From the NCBI GenBank assembly GCA_040221375.1, contig JAVKEP010000019.1, positions 65,040 through 129,039 of the forward strand: a DNA stretch of 64,000 nucleotides, given 5' to 3'. This document shows positions 52,939 to 61,275 of this stretch, piece after piece. The notes below the pieces were generated by a model, which worked only from the letters and a program-made list of their open reading frames with translations, did not search any database and was not told the DNA's origin. The position numbers and the translations under genes were made by a program. Source of the DNA: SHAN690 sp040221375 (GTDB lineage Bacteria; Bacteroidota; Bacteroidia; Flavobacteriales_G; Salibacteraceae). Position 1 is the first letter of the stretch, and every line of letters begins with the position of its first letter.

Positions 52939-53796
52939 ATGAAGACTAAAACCCTGTTGGCCCTTATTCTCATTGCATCCCTATGTTCATGCGGTGGAGA
53001 AGATCAAGCCGCGACCAAGGTGAAAATGAATGACGATTCACTCACTGAGGAGATGGATGCCAAAGAAAAAAGTGGAATCAGCGAAATGGCCGATTTTAAG
53101 TTTCATACGATGGTGGCGAATCTTCCTTCCCCATTGGAAACATTCCATATCATGGAAGGCCACAACATTGCTTTATCCCAAGCGAAACTTACTCCCACAA
53201 GTGCAGCGGCTGATTTAACTACCGCTAGTGCGAGAGCTTACGGTTATGGCGTATACATGACCGATATGGGCTGCATGGCGTACAATCGTCAAAACCAACA
53301 GACACTCGACTATTTCCAGGTGTGCAGGACCTTAGCAAACGACTTAGGAGCGGGGGATGTGTTCGACAGAACCATCAGTCAAGACTTTGAAGAGAACACT
53401 TCCAGCGAGGAGCAATTCGTCCGAATGATGAACGATGCATTTGATGCGATGGACCAGTACATGGTCGATAACGAACGCTTTGTGAACGCAACCGAGATTT
53501 TTGTCGGTAGTTGGGTTGAGACGCAAATCATTGCGACGCGAATCCTCAAAGGGAAGGAATTGAATGAGGATACCCGTCCAGTTTATGAAGGGATTTATTC
53601 TCAAAAAGTGCACACGTCAAATTTGATGAACGTGCTGGGGGAAATTGACCAGGAGATCAGCGACGAAGTATTGTCAGCGGTGGAAGACATTATGATGTTT
53701 TATGCAGGTTTCTCAAACGTCGACAGCATTTCACAAACCGACCTCACCCAATTGGAAGAGAAATTGATGACACTTAAGAATTTGCTTCTAGCCTAG
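52939..53796 (+). CDS. Uncharacterised lipoprotein
   Basis: 285 residues from the ATG at 52939 (MKTKTLLALILIASLCSCGG), with a lipobox at the double cysteine (Cys about 16 or 18). The mature part is acidic, helical and of no recognised family. It is expressed from a strong-looking promoter of its own, diverges from the efflux operon and is closed by a terminator 20 nt after the stop. Subcellular location: probably the outer or inner membrane, facing the periplasm. Confidence 0.78.
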   Translation: MKTKTLLALILIASLCSCGGEDQAATKVKMNDDSLTEEMDAKEKSGISEMADFKFHTMVANLPSPLETFHIMEGHNIALSQAKLTPTSAAADLTTASARAYGYGVYMTDMGCMAYNRQNQQTLDYFQVCRTLANDLGAGDVFDRTISQDFEENTSSEEQFVRMMNDAFDAMDQYMVDNERFVNATEIFVGSWVETQIIATRILKGKELNEDTRPVYEGIYSQKVHTSNLMNVLGEIDQEISDEVLSAVEDIMMFYAGFSNVDSISQTDLTQLEEKLMTLKNLLLA

Positions 53797-53816
53797 CGAT
53801 GGATTAACGAATACTT

Positions 53817-53845
53817 AAAGCCCTCATCGGAGGGCTTTTTTTTTT
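53817..53845 (+). terminator. Terminator after the lipoprotein gene
   Basis: AAAGCCCTC (53817-53825) pairs with GAGGGCTTT (53830-53838), loop ATCG, then a T run of seven or more. A classic rho-independent terminator. Confidence 0.92.
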
Positions 53846-53912
53846 GACAAATTTTCAAGAGGATAGGGGTGTTAATTCTGGCTACCCATACGCGCTTGCG
53901 TTAGGAGTCTTT

Positions 53913-53920
53913 TACCTTTG
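53913..53920 (+). promoter_or_regulatory. Candidate -7 element for the AsmA-like gene
   Basis: TACCTTTG, an exact TAnnTTTG, ends 18 nt before the ATG at 53939. A TTG lies 14 nt upstream, shorter than the usual 17-23 spacing. Confidence 0.4.
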
Positions 53921-53938
53921 GTAGCAAATAGATTGGAT

Positions 53939-56692
53939 ATGTTCAAAAAGATAATGATCGTTTTTATTTTACTGCTTGTCGTGGTCATTGGCGCAGCGGT
54001 GGTTCTGCCCGTTGTCTTCAAGGATGATTTGGTTGCCTTGGTCAAAACACAAGCGAATGAAAACGTGAACGCGCGGATAGATTTCGGTGAATTTGACCTC
54101 AGTCTCCTTAAGAGTTTTCCCGATTTTACGCTGTCCATCCACGACGTAGTGATAGAGAATGAAGGCGATTTTGAAGGCGTCACACTCGCGCGCATCGGTG
54201 TTTTAGAGATCAGCTTGGATTTGATGTCGGTCATCAATGGCGGCACCATAGCAATCAACAAGATCGGCGTTGAGCGGCCGACGATCCATGTGATTGTGCT
54301 ACCCGACGGTAGGGCCAATTACGACATCGCCATGGCAAGTGAAGAAGAAGCGGTTGAAGAACCTACTGCGAATGGTGAATTCAGCTTGAGCCTGAAGAAC
54401 TACTATTTCAAAGAAGCAAATATTATCTACGATGACCGTTCAAGTGGAATGTTCACTGAGCTCAAGGACTTTAATCATCGAGGCAAGGGTGATTTCACCC
54501 AAGACATTTTTGAGTTGGAAACGCACTCGGACGCACAAGAGCTAACCTACAAACAAGACGGGCTTGCCTATCTCAATCGAGTAGGGTTGAATATGGACTT
54601 CGACATCGGCATGGACCTTCCAAAAATGCGTTTTACGTTCTCTGACAACTACGTCGGTTTGAACGCCTTGCAGCTCAGTTTCGATGGATTTGTGGAGATG
54701 CCTCAAGAGGAAGGAGACCCAATTGACATGAACCTCACATTTTCGACCAAGGAAACGAGTTTCAAAGGGCTGTTATCCTTGGTACCAGCGGTGTTTATGC
54801 AAGACCTCGATGGCGTGGAGACGGAGGGTAACGTAGCGTTGAGCGGGATGGCAAAAGGCAGGATGGTTGGAGATTTGCTTCCTCAATTTAGCTTGTTGCT
54901 GAAAGTCAACGACGCACGATTTCACTACCCCGACCTGCCGAAGTCTGCAGAAAATATCCACATTGATTTAGCAATCAACAACCCGGGAGGTAGCGAGGAT
55001 AATACCGTGGTCGATTTGGATCGCTTTCATGTAGAGATTGCCGACAATCCTGTAGACATGACCTTGCATATGCGCACACCGATGTCAGATCCATACATCG
55101 AGACCTCCATCAGTATGAATTTAGACTTGGCAACACTGAAAGACGTTGTTCCATTAGAGGACGGCCAAGACGTAAACGGGATCATTTTTTCAGACCTGAT
55201 GTTGAAAGGCAATCAGAGCGCAATCGACCAAGAACGGTATGAGGATTTCGATGCATCGGGCAGCTTAGTGCTGACGAACTTGGATTACAAGGACCCGGAA
55301 ATGCCGTACCAGACGGTGATCAAGACATGTTCGCTCAATTTTTCACCTGCGTATGCAGAGTTGACTGCTTTTTTCATGACAATTGGCGAGAGCGATCTCT
55401 CGATGACTGGGCGTGTAGACAATATTGTTGCTTGGTACGTGGCCGATGAGCCACTTTCAGGAAAGTTTAACCTTTCGTCTGACAAGCTTGATCTCGATCA
55501 ACTCGCAGGCGAAGAAGTTGCAGCTGAAGAAGAGACTGAAGAAGCGATGTCAGTGTTGGAAGTTCCGTCTGGATTTGATTTTGAGCTCAATACATCGATT
55601 ACTTCTTTGCTTTATGACGGGATGAAAATCAGCAACTTACGAGGCGAGATGACCTTGCGCGACCAGACGATATCGATGCGAAACGTAGCCATGAATCTCA
55701 TGCAAGGGAGTCTAACGATGAACGGTACCTATGCGACCATCAACCCGCTGGAACCGCAAGTTGATTTTGCCTTAGACATCATTGGATGGGATGTCGGTGA
55801 AACGTATACATACCTCGATATGGCGCAGAAAATGGCTCCCGTCATGGAAAAGGCAAACGGTAAATTCTCTACCGGATTGAAGATGAAAGGTGCCTTGGAT
55901 CAGCACATGGAATTAAAGTACAATACCCTCACAGGTGGAGGTTCATTGCTCACGCGAGCGGTTACATTGAATTCTCCCCTAGTGTTGGAAAGGATAGCCG
56001 AGGCAATCAAGTACAATGGCGTCAAGGATATGACGCTCGATGACGTACGCGTGAAATACCAGTTCGAAGACGGTAGGGTGAATGTAGATCCTTGCAAATT
56101 TGTCCTTGGTAAAGAAGTGCCATCGGTATTTAGTGGAAGCCACGGCTTCGACATGACATTGAATTACCTGCTCAATCTCGATATTCCATCGAAGTTGATG
56201 GGTTCTTCGGCCACTCAAATCGTTAGCGGGCTCTTTTCGAAAGCGAATCAAGCGCTTGGAACCAATGCCACGATACCTGAGCGTGTCAAGGTAGATGTAG
56301 ACATCACGGGAACCAGTGAAGACCCGAAGATCAATGCGCGATTGGCAGGTACGAGCGGAGCAGCAGATCCCGTCGATGATTTGAAGGCCAAGGCAAAAGA
56401 TGAGTTGCTGAAACAAAAAGCAGAACTCGAGGCCAAAGCAAAAGACGAACTGAACAAGGCGAAATCTGAAGCGGAGGCGAAGGCCAGGGCAGAGGCAGAT
56501 GCAGCCAAGAGAAAGGCAGAAGCACAGGCAACGGAGGCCAAACGTAAAGCTGAAGCCGAGGCAGCCGCCGCCAAGAAGAAACTAGAAGAAGAGAAGAAGA
56601 AGGCCGAAGCTGAAGCGAAGCGAAAGGCCGACGAAGCGAAACGCAAGGCCGAAGAAGAAGCAAAGAAAAAGTTAGACAAGCTATTTAAGTAG
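53939..56692 (+). CDS. AsmA-like envelope protein with a TolA-like C-terminal tail
   Basis: 917 residues from the ATG at 53939. A membrane anchor (IMIVFILLLVVVIGAAVVLP) is followed by the AsmA N-terminal domain (INARIDFGEFDLSLLKSFPDF type, about 40-130), long beta-rich repeats, and the AsmA C-terminal region with the FELNTSITSLLYDG and LKMKGALDQHMELKYN pattern (about 540-790). AsmA/TamB-type proteins bridge the envelope and are linked to lipid transport and outer-membrane assembly. The last roughly 100 residues are almost only Ala, Lys and Glu, as in TolA, an unusual addition. It overlaps lipB on the other strand by 8 nt. Confidence 0.88.
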   Translation: MFKKIMIVFILLLVVVIGAAVVLPVVFKDDLVALVKTQANENVNARIDFGEFDLSLLKSFPDFTLSIHDVVIENEGDFEGVTLARIGVLEISLDLMSVINGGTIAINKIGVERPTIHVIVLPDGRANYDIAMASEEEAVEEPTANGEFSLSLKNYYFKEANIIYDDRSSGMFTELKDFNHRGKGDFTQDIFELETHSDAQELTYKQDGLAYLNRVGLNMDFDIGMDLPKMRFTFSDNYVGLNALQLSFDGFVEMPQEEGDPIDMNLTFSTKETSFKGLLSLVPAVFMQDLDGVETEGNVALSGMAKGRMVGDLLPQFSLLLKVNDARFHYPDLPKSAENIHIDLAINNPGGSEDNTVVDLDRFHVEIADNPVDMTLHMRTPMSDPYIETSISMNLDLATLKDVVPLEDGQDVNGIIFSDLMLKGNQSAIDQERYEDFDASGSLVLTNLDYKDPEMPYQTVIKTCSLNFSPAYAELTAFFMTIGESDLSMTGRVDNIVAWYVADEPLSGKFNLSSDKLDLDQLAGEEVAAEEETEEAMSVLEVPSGFDFELNTSITSLLYDGMKISNLRGEMTLRDQTISMRNVAMNLMQGSLTMNGTYATINPLEPQVDFALDIIGWDVGETYTYLDMAQKMAPVMEKANGKFSTGLKMKGALDQHMELKYNTLTGGGSLLTRAVTLNSPLVLERIAEAIKYNGVKDMTLDDVRVKYQFEDGRVNVDPCKFVLGKEVPSVFSGSHGFDMTLNYLLNLDIPSKLMGSSATQIVSGLFSKANQALGTNATIPERVKVDVDITGTSEDPKINARLAGTSGAADPVDDLKAKAKDELLKQKAELEAKAKDELNKAKSEAEAKARAEADAAKRKAEAQATEAKRKAEAEAAAAKKKLEEEKKKAEAEAKRKADEAKRKAEEEAKKKLDKLFK
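56385..56689 (+). repeat. Low-complexity Ala/Lys/Glu coding repeat
   Basis: The 3' end of the AsmA-like gene encodes imperfect repeats built on A-K-A-K-D-E, K-A-E-A-E and A-K-R-K-A. The DNA is rich in GCRAAR triplets. It should form a long single helix or coiled coil. Confidence 0.8.
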
Positions 56693-57365
56693 GCGGTAGG
56701 AAGCATTCGCTAAAGGCTTGAACGACATAGCTCTTCAGTAACTCGAAGTCTTGCTCTTCCCCGAGTTCTTGTTTCATTGAGGTGACGCCTTTGTCCTCAA
56801 TGCCACAAGGAATGATGTGGTCAAAGAAACGGAGGTCGGTGTTCACATTGAATGCAAAGCCGTGCATGGTGACGTACCTACTTGCTTTGACACCTATGGC
56901 GCAAATTTTACGAACCCGTTCGTTATCTATGTCCAGCCAGACGCCGCTGGCGTCAGAAATGCGCCCTCCTCGCAATCCAAAACGAGCGATAGCGCGAATG
57001 ATGATCTCTTCCAAGCTCCAGATGTATTGGGCGATGCCCATGTCAAACCCCTCCAAGTCAAAAATAGGGTAGCCGACGATTTGTCCAGGACCGTGATAGG
57101 TGATGTCGCCACCGCGGGTCGCTTTATAAAATTCTGCTCCAACTTCCTCGGGCTTTTTACGCAGGTTGTTGAGGTCGCCCGACTTACCTAAGGTGTACAC
57201 TGGGGTGTGTTCTACCAAGAGCAGCGTATTGGCAGGCAGGGGCGTTCCCTTTCGCTTGGCATCCAACATCGCATTGAACCGTGATTCTTGTTCGATCAAT
57301 GCATCCGCAAACGACATGCTGCCAAGGTCTACAACTTCAAAAGGCGGTATCGTAAGTGATTTCAT
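56685..57365 (-). CDS. lipB: Octanoyltransferase
   Basis: 226 residues from the ATG at 57365; longer in-frame starts read into the neighbouring gene. It moves octanoate from acyl carrier protein to lipoyl domains, the first step of lipoate assembly. Seen: LLLVEHTPVYTLGKSG, the signature TRGGDITYHGPGQIVGYPI (about residue 78), KICAIGVKASRYVTMHGFAFNV with the catalytic Lys, and IPCGIEDKGVTSM with the catalytic Cys. It overlaps the AsmA gene end by 8 nt and the upstream lipoprotein stop by 4 nt. Confidence 0.96.
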   Translation of the reverse strand: MKSLTIPPFEVVDLGSMSFADALIEQESRFNAMLDAKRKGTPLPANTLLLVEHTPVYTLGKSGDLNNLRKKPEEVGAEFYKATRGGDITYHGPGQIVGYPIFDLEGFDMGIAQYIWSLEEIIIRAIARFGLRGGRISDASGVWLDIDNERVRKICAIGVKASRYVTMHGFAFNVNTDLRFFDHIIPCGIEDKGVTSMKQELGEEQDFELLKSYVVQAFSECFLPPT

Positions 57366-58135
57366 TCTGTCGTGTAAGTAAACGTATGCCTTCCAAACGA
57401 CGAGAGCCATGCCCGTTCTGTTAACGCATAAATACTGCACTCATATTCCGCGCCTTCCACCAAACGTGGGTCGCGCAAGCCGGGGAAAAAATCATTGCTG
57501 ACGCTTCTCAAGTCATACCACTGAAAACTCGAACGTTCGGTAGTGAGACCCACCAAGGCGTCTCCGGACCGATCGCGAAGGATAAGCAAGTATTGATCAG
57601 CGCCTGGAACAGAGCGCCAATTAATTTCATAGTAGCCTTGCTCATTCACGCCCGATTCAATTTCTCCTAAATCGGAAGTAGTCAGCGTTGCTGAGCGTAC
57701 GGCAATCGCAGGTGTAACGTACAAACTATCATTCGCTAAGTAGGTCATTCGAGCGTATCGATCCCTTTGCACTTGATTAAGAGACGCCTGCATAAATAAT
57801 CCATCACCGAATCCTTCAAACGGGATGTCGATTTGTGTATACGTTTCCAAACTGTCCTTGAACCGCAAAGAATCGGTTTCGTAATACCGAAAAGTATTGG
57901 CGTTCGATGGTGAAAGAATGAAGGCTTGAATTGCATCTCTGCCGTTGTCTAGTTGAAAGTTAGGATGGTTCCCAACGCAACCGAATGCCTCGAATGCAAT
58001 GTGCTCTTGTGAATGCATTTCCAAGTGGTGATCCAAGCGTAGGGAGCCCAACTCTTCCAACGAAATCGTAGCGTCTTTTTCGCAACCGAAAAGTACGAGG
58101 ATTGAACAGGCCAAAAGCAGGGTCAGGTACCGCAT
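57362..58135 (-). CDS. TonB-receptor-associated lipoprotein (DUF4249-like)
   Basis: 257 residues. The lipobox LVLFGC puts the lipidated Cys at about 18. The mature part is beta-rich and shows the layout of DUF4249-type partners (YYETDSLRFKDSL, INWRSVPGADQYLLI). Its start overlaps the TonB receptor stop by 1 nt (TAATG), the usual arrangement of receptor plus surface lipoprotein in Bacteroidota. Its ligand is unknown. DUF4249 membership is suggested by context rather than by a clear motif. Confidence 0.72.
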   Translation of the reverse strand: MRYLTLLLACSILVLFGCEKDATISLEELGSLRLDHHLEMHSQEHIAFEAFGCVGNHPNFQLDNGRDAIQAFILSPSNANTFRYYETDSLRFKDSLETYTQIDIPFEGFGDGLFMQASLNQVQRDRYARMTYLANDSLYVTPAIAVRSATLTTSDLGEIESGVNEQGYYEINWRSVPGADQYLLILRDRSGDALVGLTTERSSFQWYDLRSVSNDFFPGLRDPRLVEGAEYECSIYALTERAWLSSFGRHTFTYTTE

Positions 58136-60627
58136 TAAAATCGAACAATCAGTTTGAGGTTGACGCGCCTTGCAGTTAGGTAGTTAGGGACACCGTATTC
58201 TACGTTTCGCGCATCTTTCACCCAAAGGAAAGAAATAGTGTTGTTAACGGCCAAAAGATTGAAGACTTCGAGCGTAATCCAGGCAGATTGCAATCGATTC
58301 AAAAAGGCCACTTGTGATTCCTTTCCTTCGCCTTTTAGTCGAGCCGAGAAGCCGATGTCGACCCTGCGATATGCGGGCATTCTGAACGTGTCTTTCCAGC
58401 GGGTGTAGCTCGGAGGTCCCGTAGGTAACCCCGTTCCGTAGAGTAGGCTTAGGTGGGCTTTAATCTGTTCCAAACCCGGGACGTAATCTTGAAAGGTCAT
58501 TGCGAAGTTCACCCGCTGATCCGTCGGCCGAGGAATGAAACCGGGATAGATCGTAGTACTGTCGATGGCGCGCCCAAATGATTTTTCGCTTTGGATAACG
58601 GTGTCGGTAAATTGAACAGTGTACAAGACGTATTCATCATCTACCAAGTCTTCCATCGTCTTCATGATTGACATGGACACCCAGGATTCAACTCCTTTGA
58701 CAAATTCCCCGTTCAATTTTAGATCCACACCTGTAGCGTAGCCGGTTGAATTGTTGGTCGCGTAGTACCTGATCCTGACGTTGTCTAGTTCATAGGGAAT
58801 GATTTGATCCAGGTGCTTGTAATACGCTTCGCTTACAAATTTGAACGGCCGCTTGAACAGTTTGAAGTTGTAGTCGGCGCCAAGTACATAATGGATGGAC
58901 CGCTGTGCTCGAATGGCGGGATTGATGTTGCCATACAAGTCGCGCATTTCTCGGTAAAAAGCAGGCTGGTGATAAAACCCCCAACTGGCTCTAAATTGCC
59001 AATCATCGTCCCAATTGGGTCTCACTGAAACCAGGATGCGCGGACTTACCGTCGTTTGCTGGTTGAAGTCCCAATAATGGAATCGAGCACCCGTACTGAC
59101 AAAGAGGGAATGACTGTCTAAGTCAAAATTCCAATCACGCTGTAAATAGCCCATTACACGGTTGGTCGCGATTCGATTATCTGATTTGATGGTTTCAAAG
59201 AGGTTTACTTCTTGTCCATTGTAGGGCACGGAGAATCCCACCGAATCTACCAGACTCCACTCATTCAAACGATCGCGGATGTCGTCTCGCCGGTACTTCA
59301 GCCCCCAGAGCCACTTGTGGCCGTTTTTAGCATACTCACCTTGCAATTCTGTACTCGCTACTACCGCGTCCAAGTAATTGCGGGCGTGATCCAAGTAAGA
59401 CCCGGTACCGATTACAAAGGCTTCTTCCCCGAAACTTTCTTGGCTGAGGTCGTTTTCCAGTTCCGAAAGTCGGTAGTAGCCTTCTATATCAAAGGTCTCG
59501 CTTTCTGTAGTGTGGAAGGCGGAAGTAATCAAGCGTAAATTGAAGTTATAGGTAGGTGTCCAAGCAAGGGTCAATGCCCCAAAAGAGGTTTGGTAGGCAT
59601 CGATTTCCTGTCCATCAAAGAATACGTTCAAACCTACCGCAGAGCTCACCGTTCCAAACGAAGCTTGTCTGTTTTCTGGTGCGAATTGGTACCGGTTCTG
59701 AGAGAAATTACCCAGGAATGAAACTTCCCAATCCGTGTCAAACGCGTACGTGAGATACGTCTGGTAATCGATGAACCGAGGGCGATAATCACCCTTGGTG
59801 TCCAAGCTCCCGACCAAGTATTGGTTAGAGTAATACCGTACGCCATGGATTTGGGTAAATCGTTTGTTATCGCTCGCGTTTTCTAAATGCGCGTTGAATC
59901 CCAATAGCCCCGCCGATGCAGAACCACCAAATTTCTCAGGTTTCTTGTACGTAATGTCAAGTACACTCGAGAGCTTGTCGCCATAAGCGGCTTCAAAGCC
60001 ACCCGAAGAAAAGGCAATGTCAGAGACCAGGTCGCTATTGATGAAGCTGAGGCCTTCTTGTTGTCCACTGCGAATGAGGAAGGGGCGGTAGACTTGAATG
60101 CCGTTCACATATACCAAGTTCTCATCGAAGTTTCCACCCCTGACAGAGTATTGTGAGCTCAATTCATTGTTGATGCTAACTCCTAAAGCTTGCGCCGGAA
60201 GCAGGGATTCCACACTGCTCGTAACGGAAGGGTTGAACTTGGCCATGCCTCCTTCGATCTTGCGCAAAGGCCGTTCACGATTGCGTTCCTCGGAGAGCGT
60301 AAACGTTCCGATTTCTCGCGATTTACCACCGAGTACAGGGCTCAGGGTGATTTCCTCACCGCTCGCAATCTTTATGGTGGTGACAAACTCTTCAAACGAT
60401 ATATGGCGAACGATGACGCGGTATTCAGCATCCCCTGGTACGGTGAAGGAGAATTTCCCGAATTCATTGCTGCTCGTCCCGTACACCGTGCCTGGAACGC
60501 CAATTGTCGCCGCCTCGACGGGTTGTCCTTTTAAATCTGTGATTACGCCTTGAATCGTCGCGTCTTGGCCCCACAATGAGAGGTGCGCGAAGCACAAAAC
60601 GAAAGCTATTAAACCACTGAATCTCAC
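58135..60627 (-). CDS. TonB-dependent receptor with a carboxypeptidase-like N-terminal domain
   Basis: 830 residues. Signal peptide (about 1-20), a CarboxypepD_reg-like domain (about 22-105; IQGVITDLKGQPVEAATIGV), plug domain (about 130-240; SVESLLPAQALGVSINNELS and SSQYSVRGGNFDENLVYVNG), and an outer-membrane beta-barrel with aromatic last residue (VRF). No TonB box or FecR partner is evident. It imports an unidentified large substrate with energy from TonB. It is followed by the lipoprotein gene, overlapping by 1 nt; the carboxypeptidase-like protein gene lies 15 nt upstream. Confidence 0.93.
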   Translation of the reverse strand: MRFSGLIAFVLCFAHLSLWGQDATIQGVITDLKGQPVEAATIGVPGTVYGTSSNEFGKFSFTVPGDAEYRVIVRHISFEEFVTTIKIASGEEITLSPVLGGKSREIGTFTLSEERNRERPLRKIEGGMAKFNPSVTSSVESLLPAQALGVSINNELSSQYSVRGGNFDENLVYVNGIQVYRPFLIRSGQQEGLSFINSDLVSDIAFSSGGFEAAYGDKLSSVLDITYKKPEKFGGSASAGLLGFNAHLENASDNKRFTQIHGVRYYSNQYLVGSLDTKGDYRPRFIDYQTYLTYAFDTDWEVSFLGNFSQNRYQFAPENRQASFGTVSSAVGLNVFFDGQEIDAYQTSFGALTLAWTPTYNFNLRLITSAFHTTESETFDIEGYYRLSELENDLSQESFGEEAFVIGTGSYLDHARNYLDAVVASTELQGEYAKNGHKWLWGLKYRRDDIRDRLNEWSLVDSVGFSVPYNGQEVNLFETIKSDNRIATNRVMGYLQRDWNFDLDSHSLFVSTGARFHYWDFNQQTTVSPRILVSVRPNWDDDWQFRASWGFYHQPAFYREMRDLYGNINPAIRAQRSIHYVLGADYNFKLFKRPFKFVSEAYYKHLDQIIPYELDNVRIRYYATNNSTGYATGVDLKLNGEFVKGVESWVSMSIMKTMEDLVDDEYVLYTVQFTDTVIQSEKSFGRAIDSTTIYPGFIPRPTDQRVNFAMTFQDYVPGLEQIKAHLSLLYGTGLPTGPPSYTRWKDTFRMPAYRRVDIGFSARLKGEGKESQVAFLNRLQSAWITLEVFNLLAVNNTISFLWVKDARNVEYGVPNYLTARRVNLKLIVRF

Positions 60628-60642
60628 TAAATACCGACTCGG

Positions 60643-61275
60643 TTACTTATTTGATTTGAAATCGCCTTTTTTCCACGCCTCAATGAATTGTGCCCAAGCC
60701 AAAGGATTCAAGAGGCTTATCTGTGGCAAGAGCCCTTGATTGTACAAGCGCGTATATTCTTGTTGAACGACGTAGTTGTAATTTCCTTGGGCGCTCATCG
60801 GCACGCCTTGCACGGCTAGCCTGACATCTTCCCTAGTCATGTTTTCGAACGCACGATCGTAATCATCGGTTGGAGCATTGAGCGTCAGAAACGCTTGTTC
60901 GAATTGTGCTTTGCTCGGCCATGGGTATACCTTTTGCTCAGGTAGGGTGATGGTATCTTTTTGGAGCAGTTGAATGATAGAATACCGCTTGCTTTGTAAC
61001 GTGTCTGGAACGATGAAATCCACGTTTCGATAACCCACACTAGAGAAAGTGATGGTGTCGGTTTCGCGGACGACCAGTGAAAAGAAACCGTAGTAATCGC
61101 AAATCGTGCCTCGGCTGGAGCCTCGAATGATGACACTTGAAAACGGTACGGGAGTAAGGCTGTCTCCGGAAACCACAACTCCTGAAAGCTGCAGTAGTCC
61201 TTCGCTTGGGTCGTCTTGACCGCGGCCTAGAAATGAACAAAAAACGAGCAGCGTAATTACGATGGTATACTTCAT
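60643..61275 (-). CDS. Exported protein with a carboxypeptidase-regulatory-like domain
   Basis: 210 residues. Signal peptide (MKYTIVITLLVFCSFLGRGQ), then a CarboxypepD_reg-like segment (about 27-95; LQLSGVVVSGDSLTPVPFSSVII, shown in part, with TICDYYGFFSLVV). The C-terminal half is helical and polar. It belongs to the common exported protein class that follows M23 peptidases and TonB receptors in this phylum, function unknown. It overlaps the peptidase gene by 4 nt (ATGA) and lies 15 nt before the TonB receptor. Confidence 0.78.
   Translation of the reverse strand: MKYTIVITLLVFCSFLGRGQDDPSEGLLQLSGVVVSGDSLTPVPFSSVIIRGSSRGTICDYYGFFSLVVRETDTITFSSVGYRNVDFIVPDTLQSKRYSIIQLLQKDTITLPEQKVYPWPSKAQFEQAFLTLNAPTDDYDRAFENMTREDVRLAVQGVPMSAQGNYNYVVQQEYTRLYNQGLLPQISLLNPLAWAQFIEAWKKGDFKSNK

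Noticed and set aside
56248..56706. Open frame of 152 codons opposite the Ala/Lys/Glu tail of the AsmA-like gene
   Set aside because: Its Ser/Ala/Phe-rich product is the complement of the repetitive coding tail and has no independent support.
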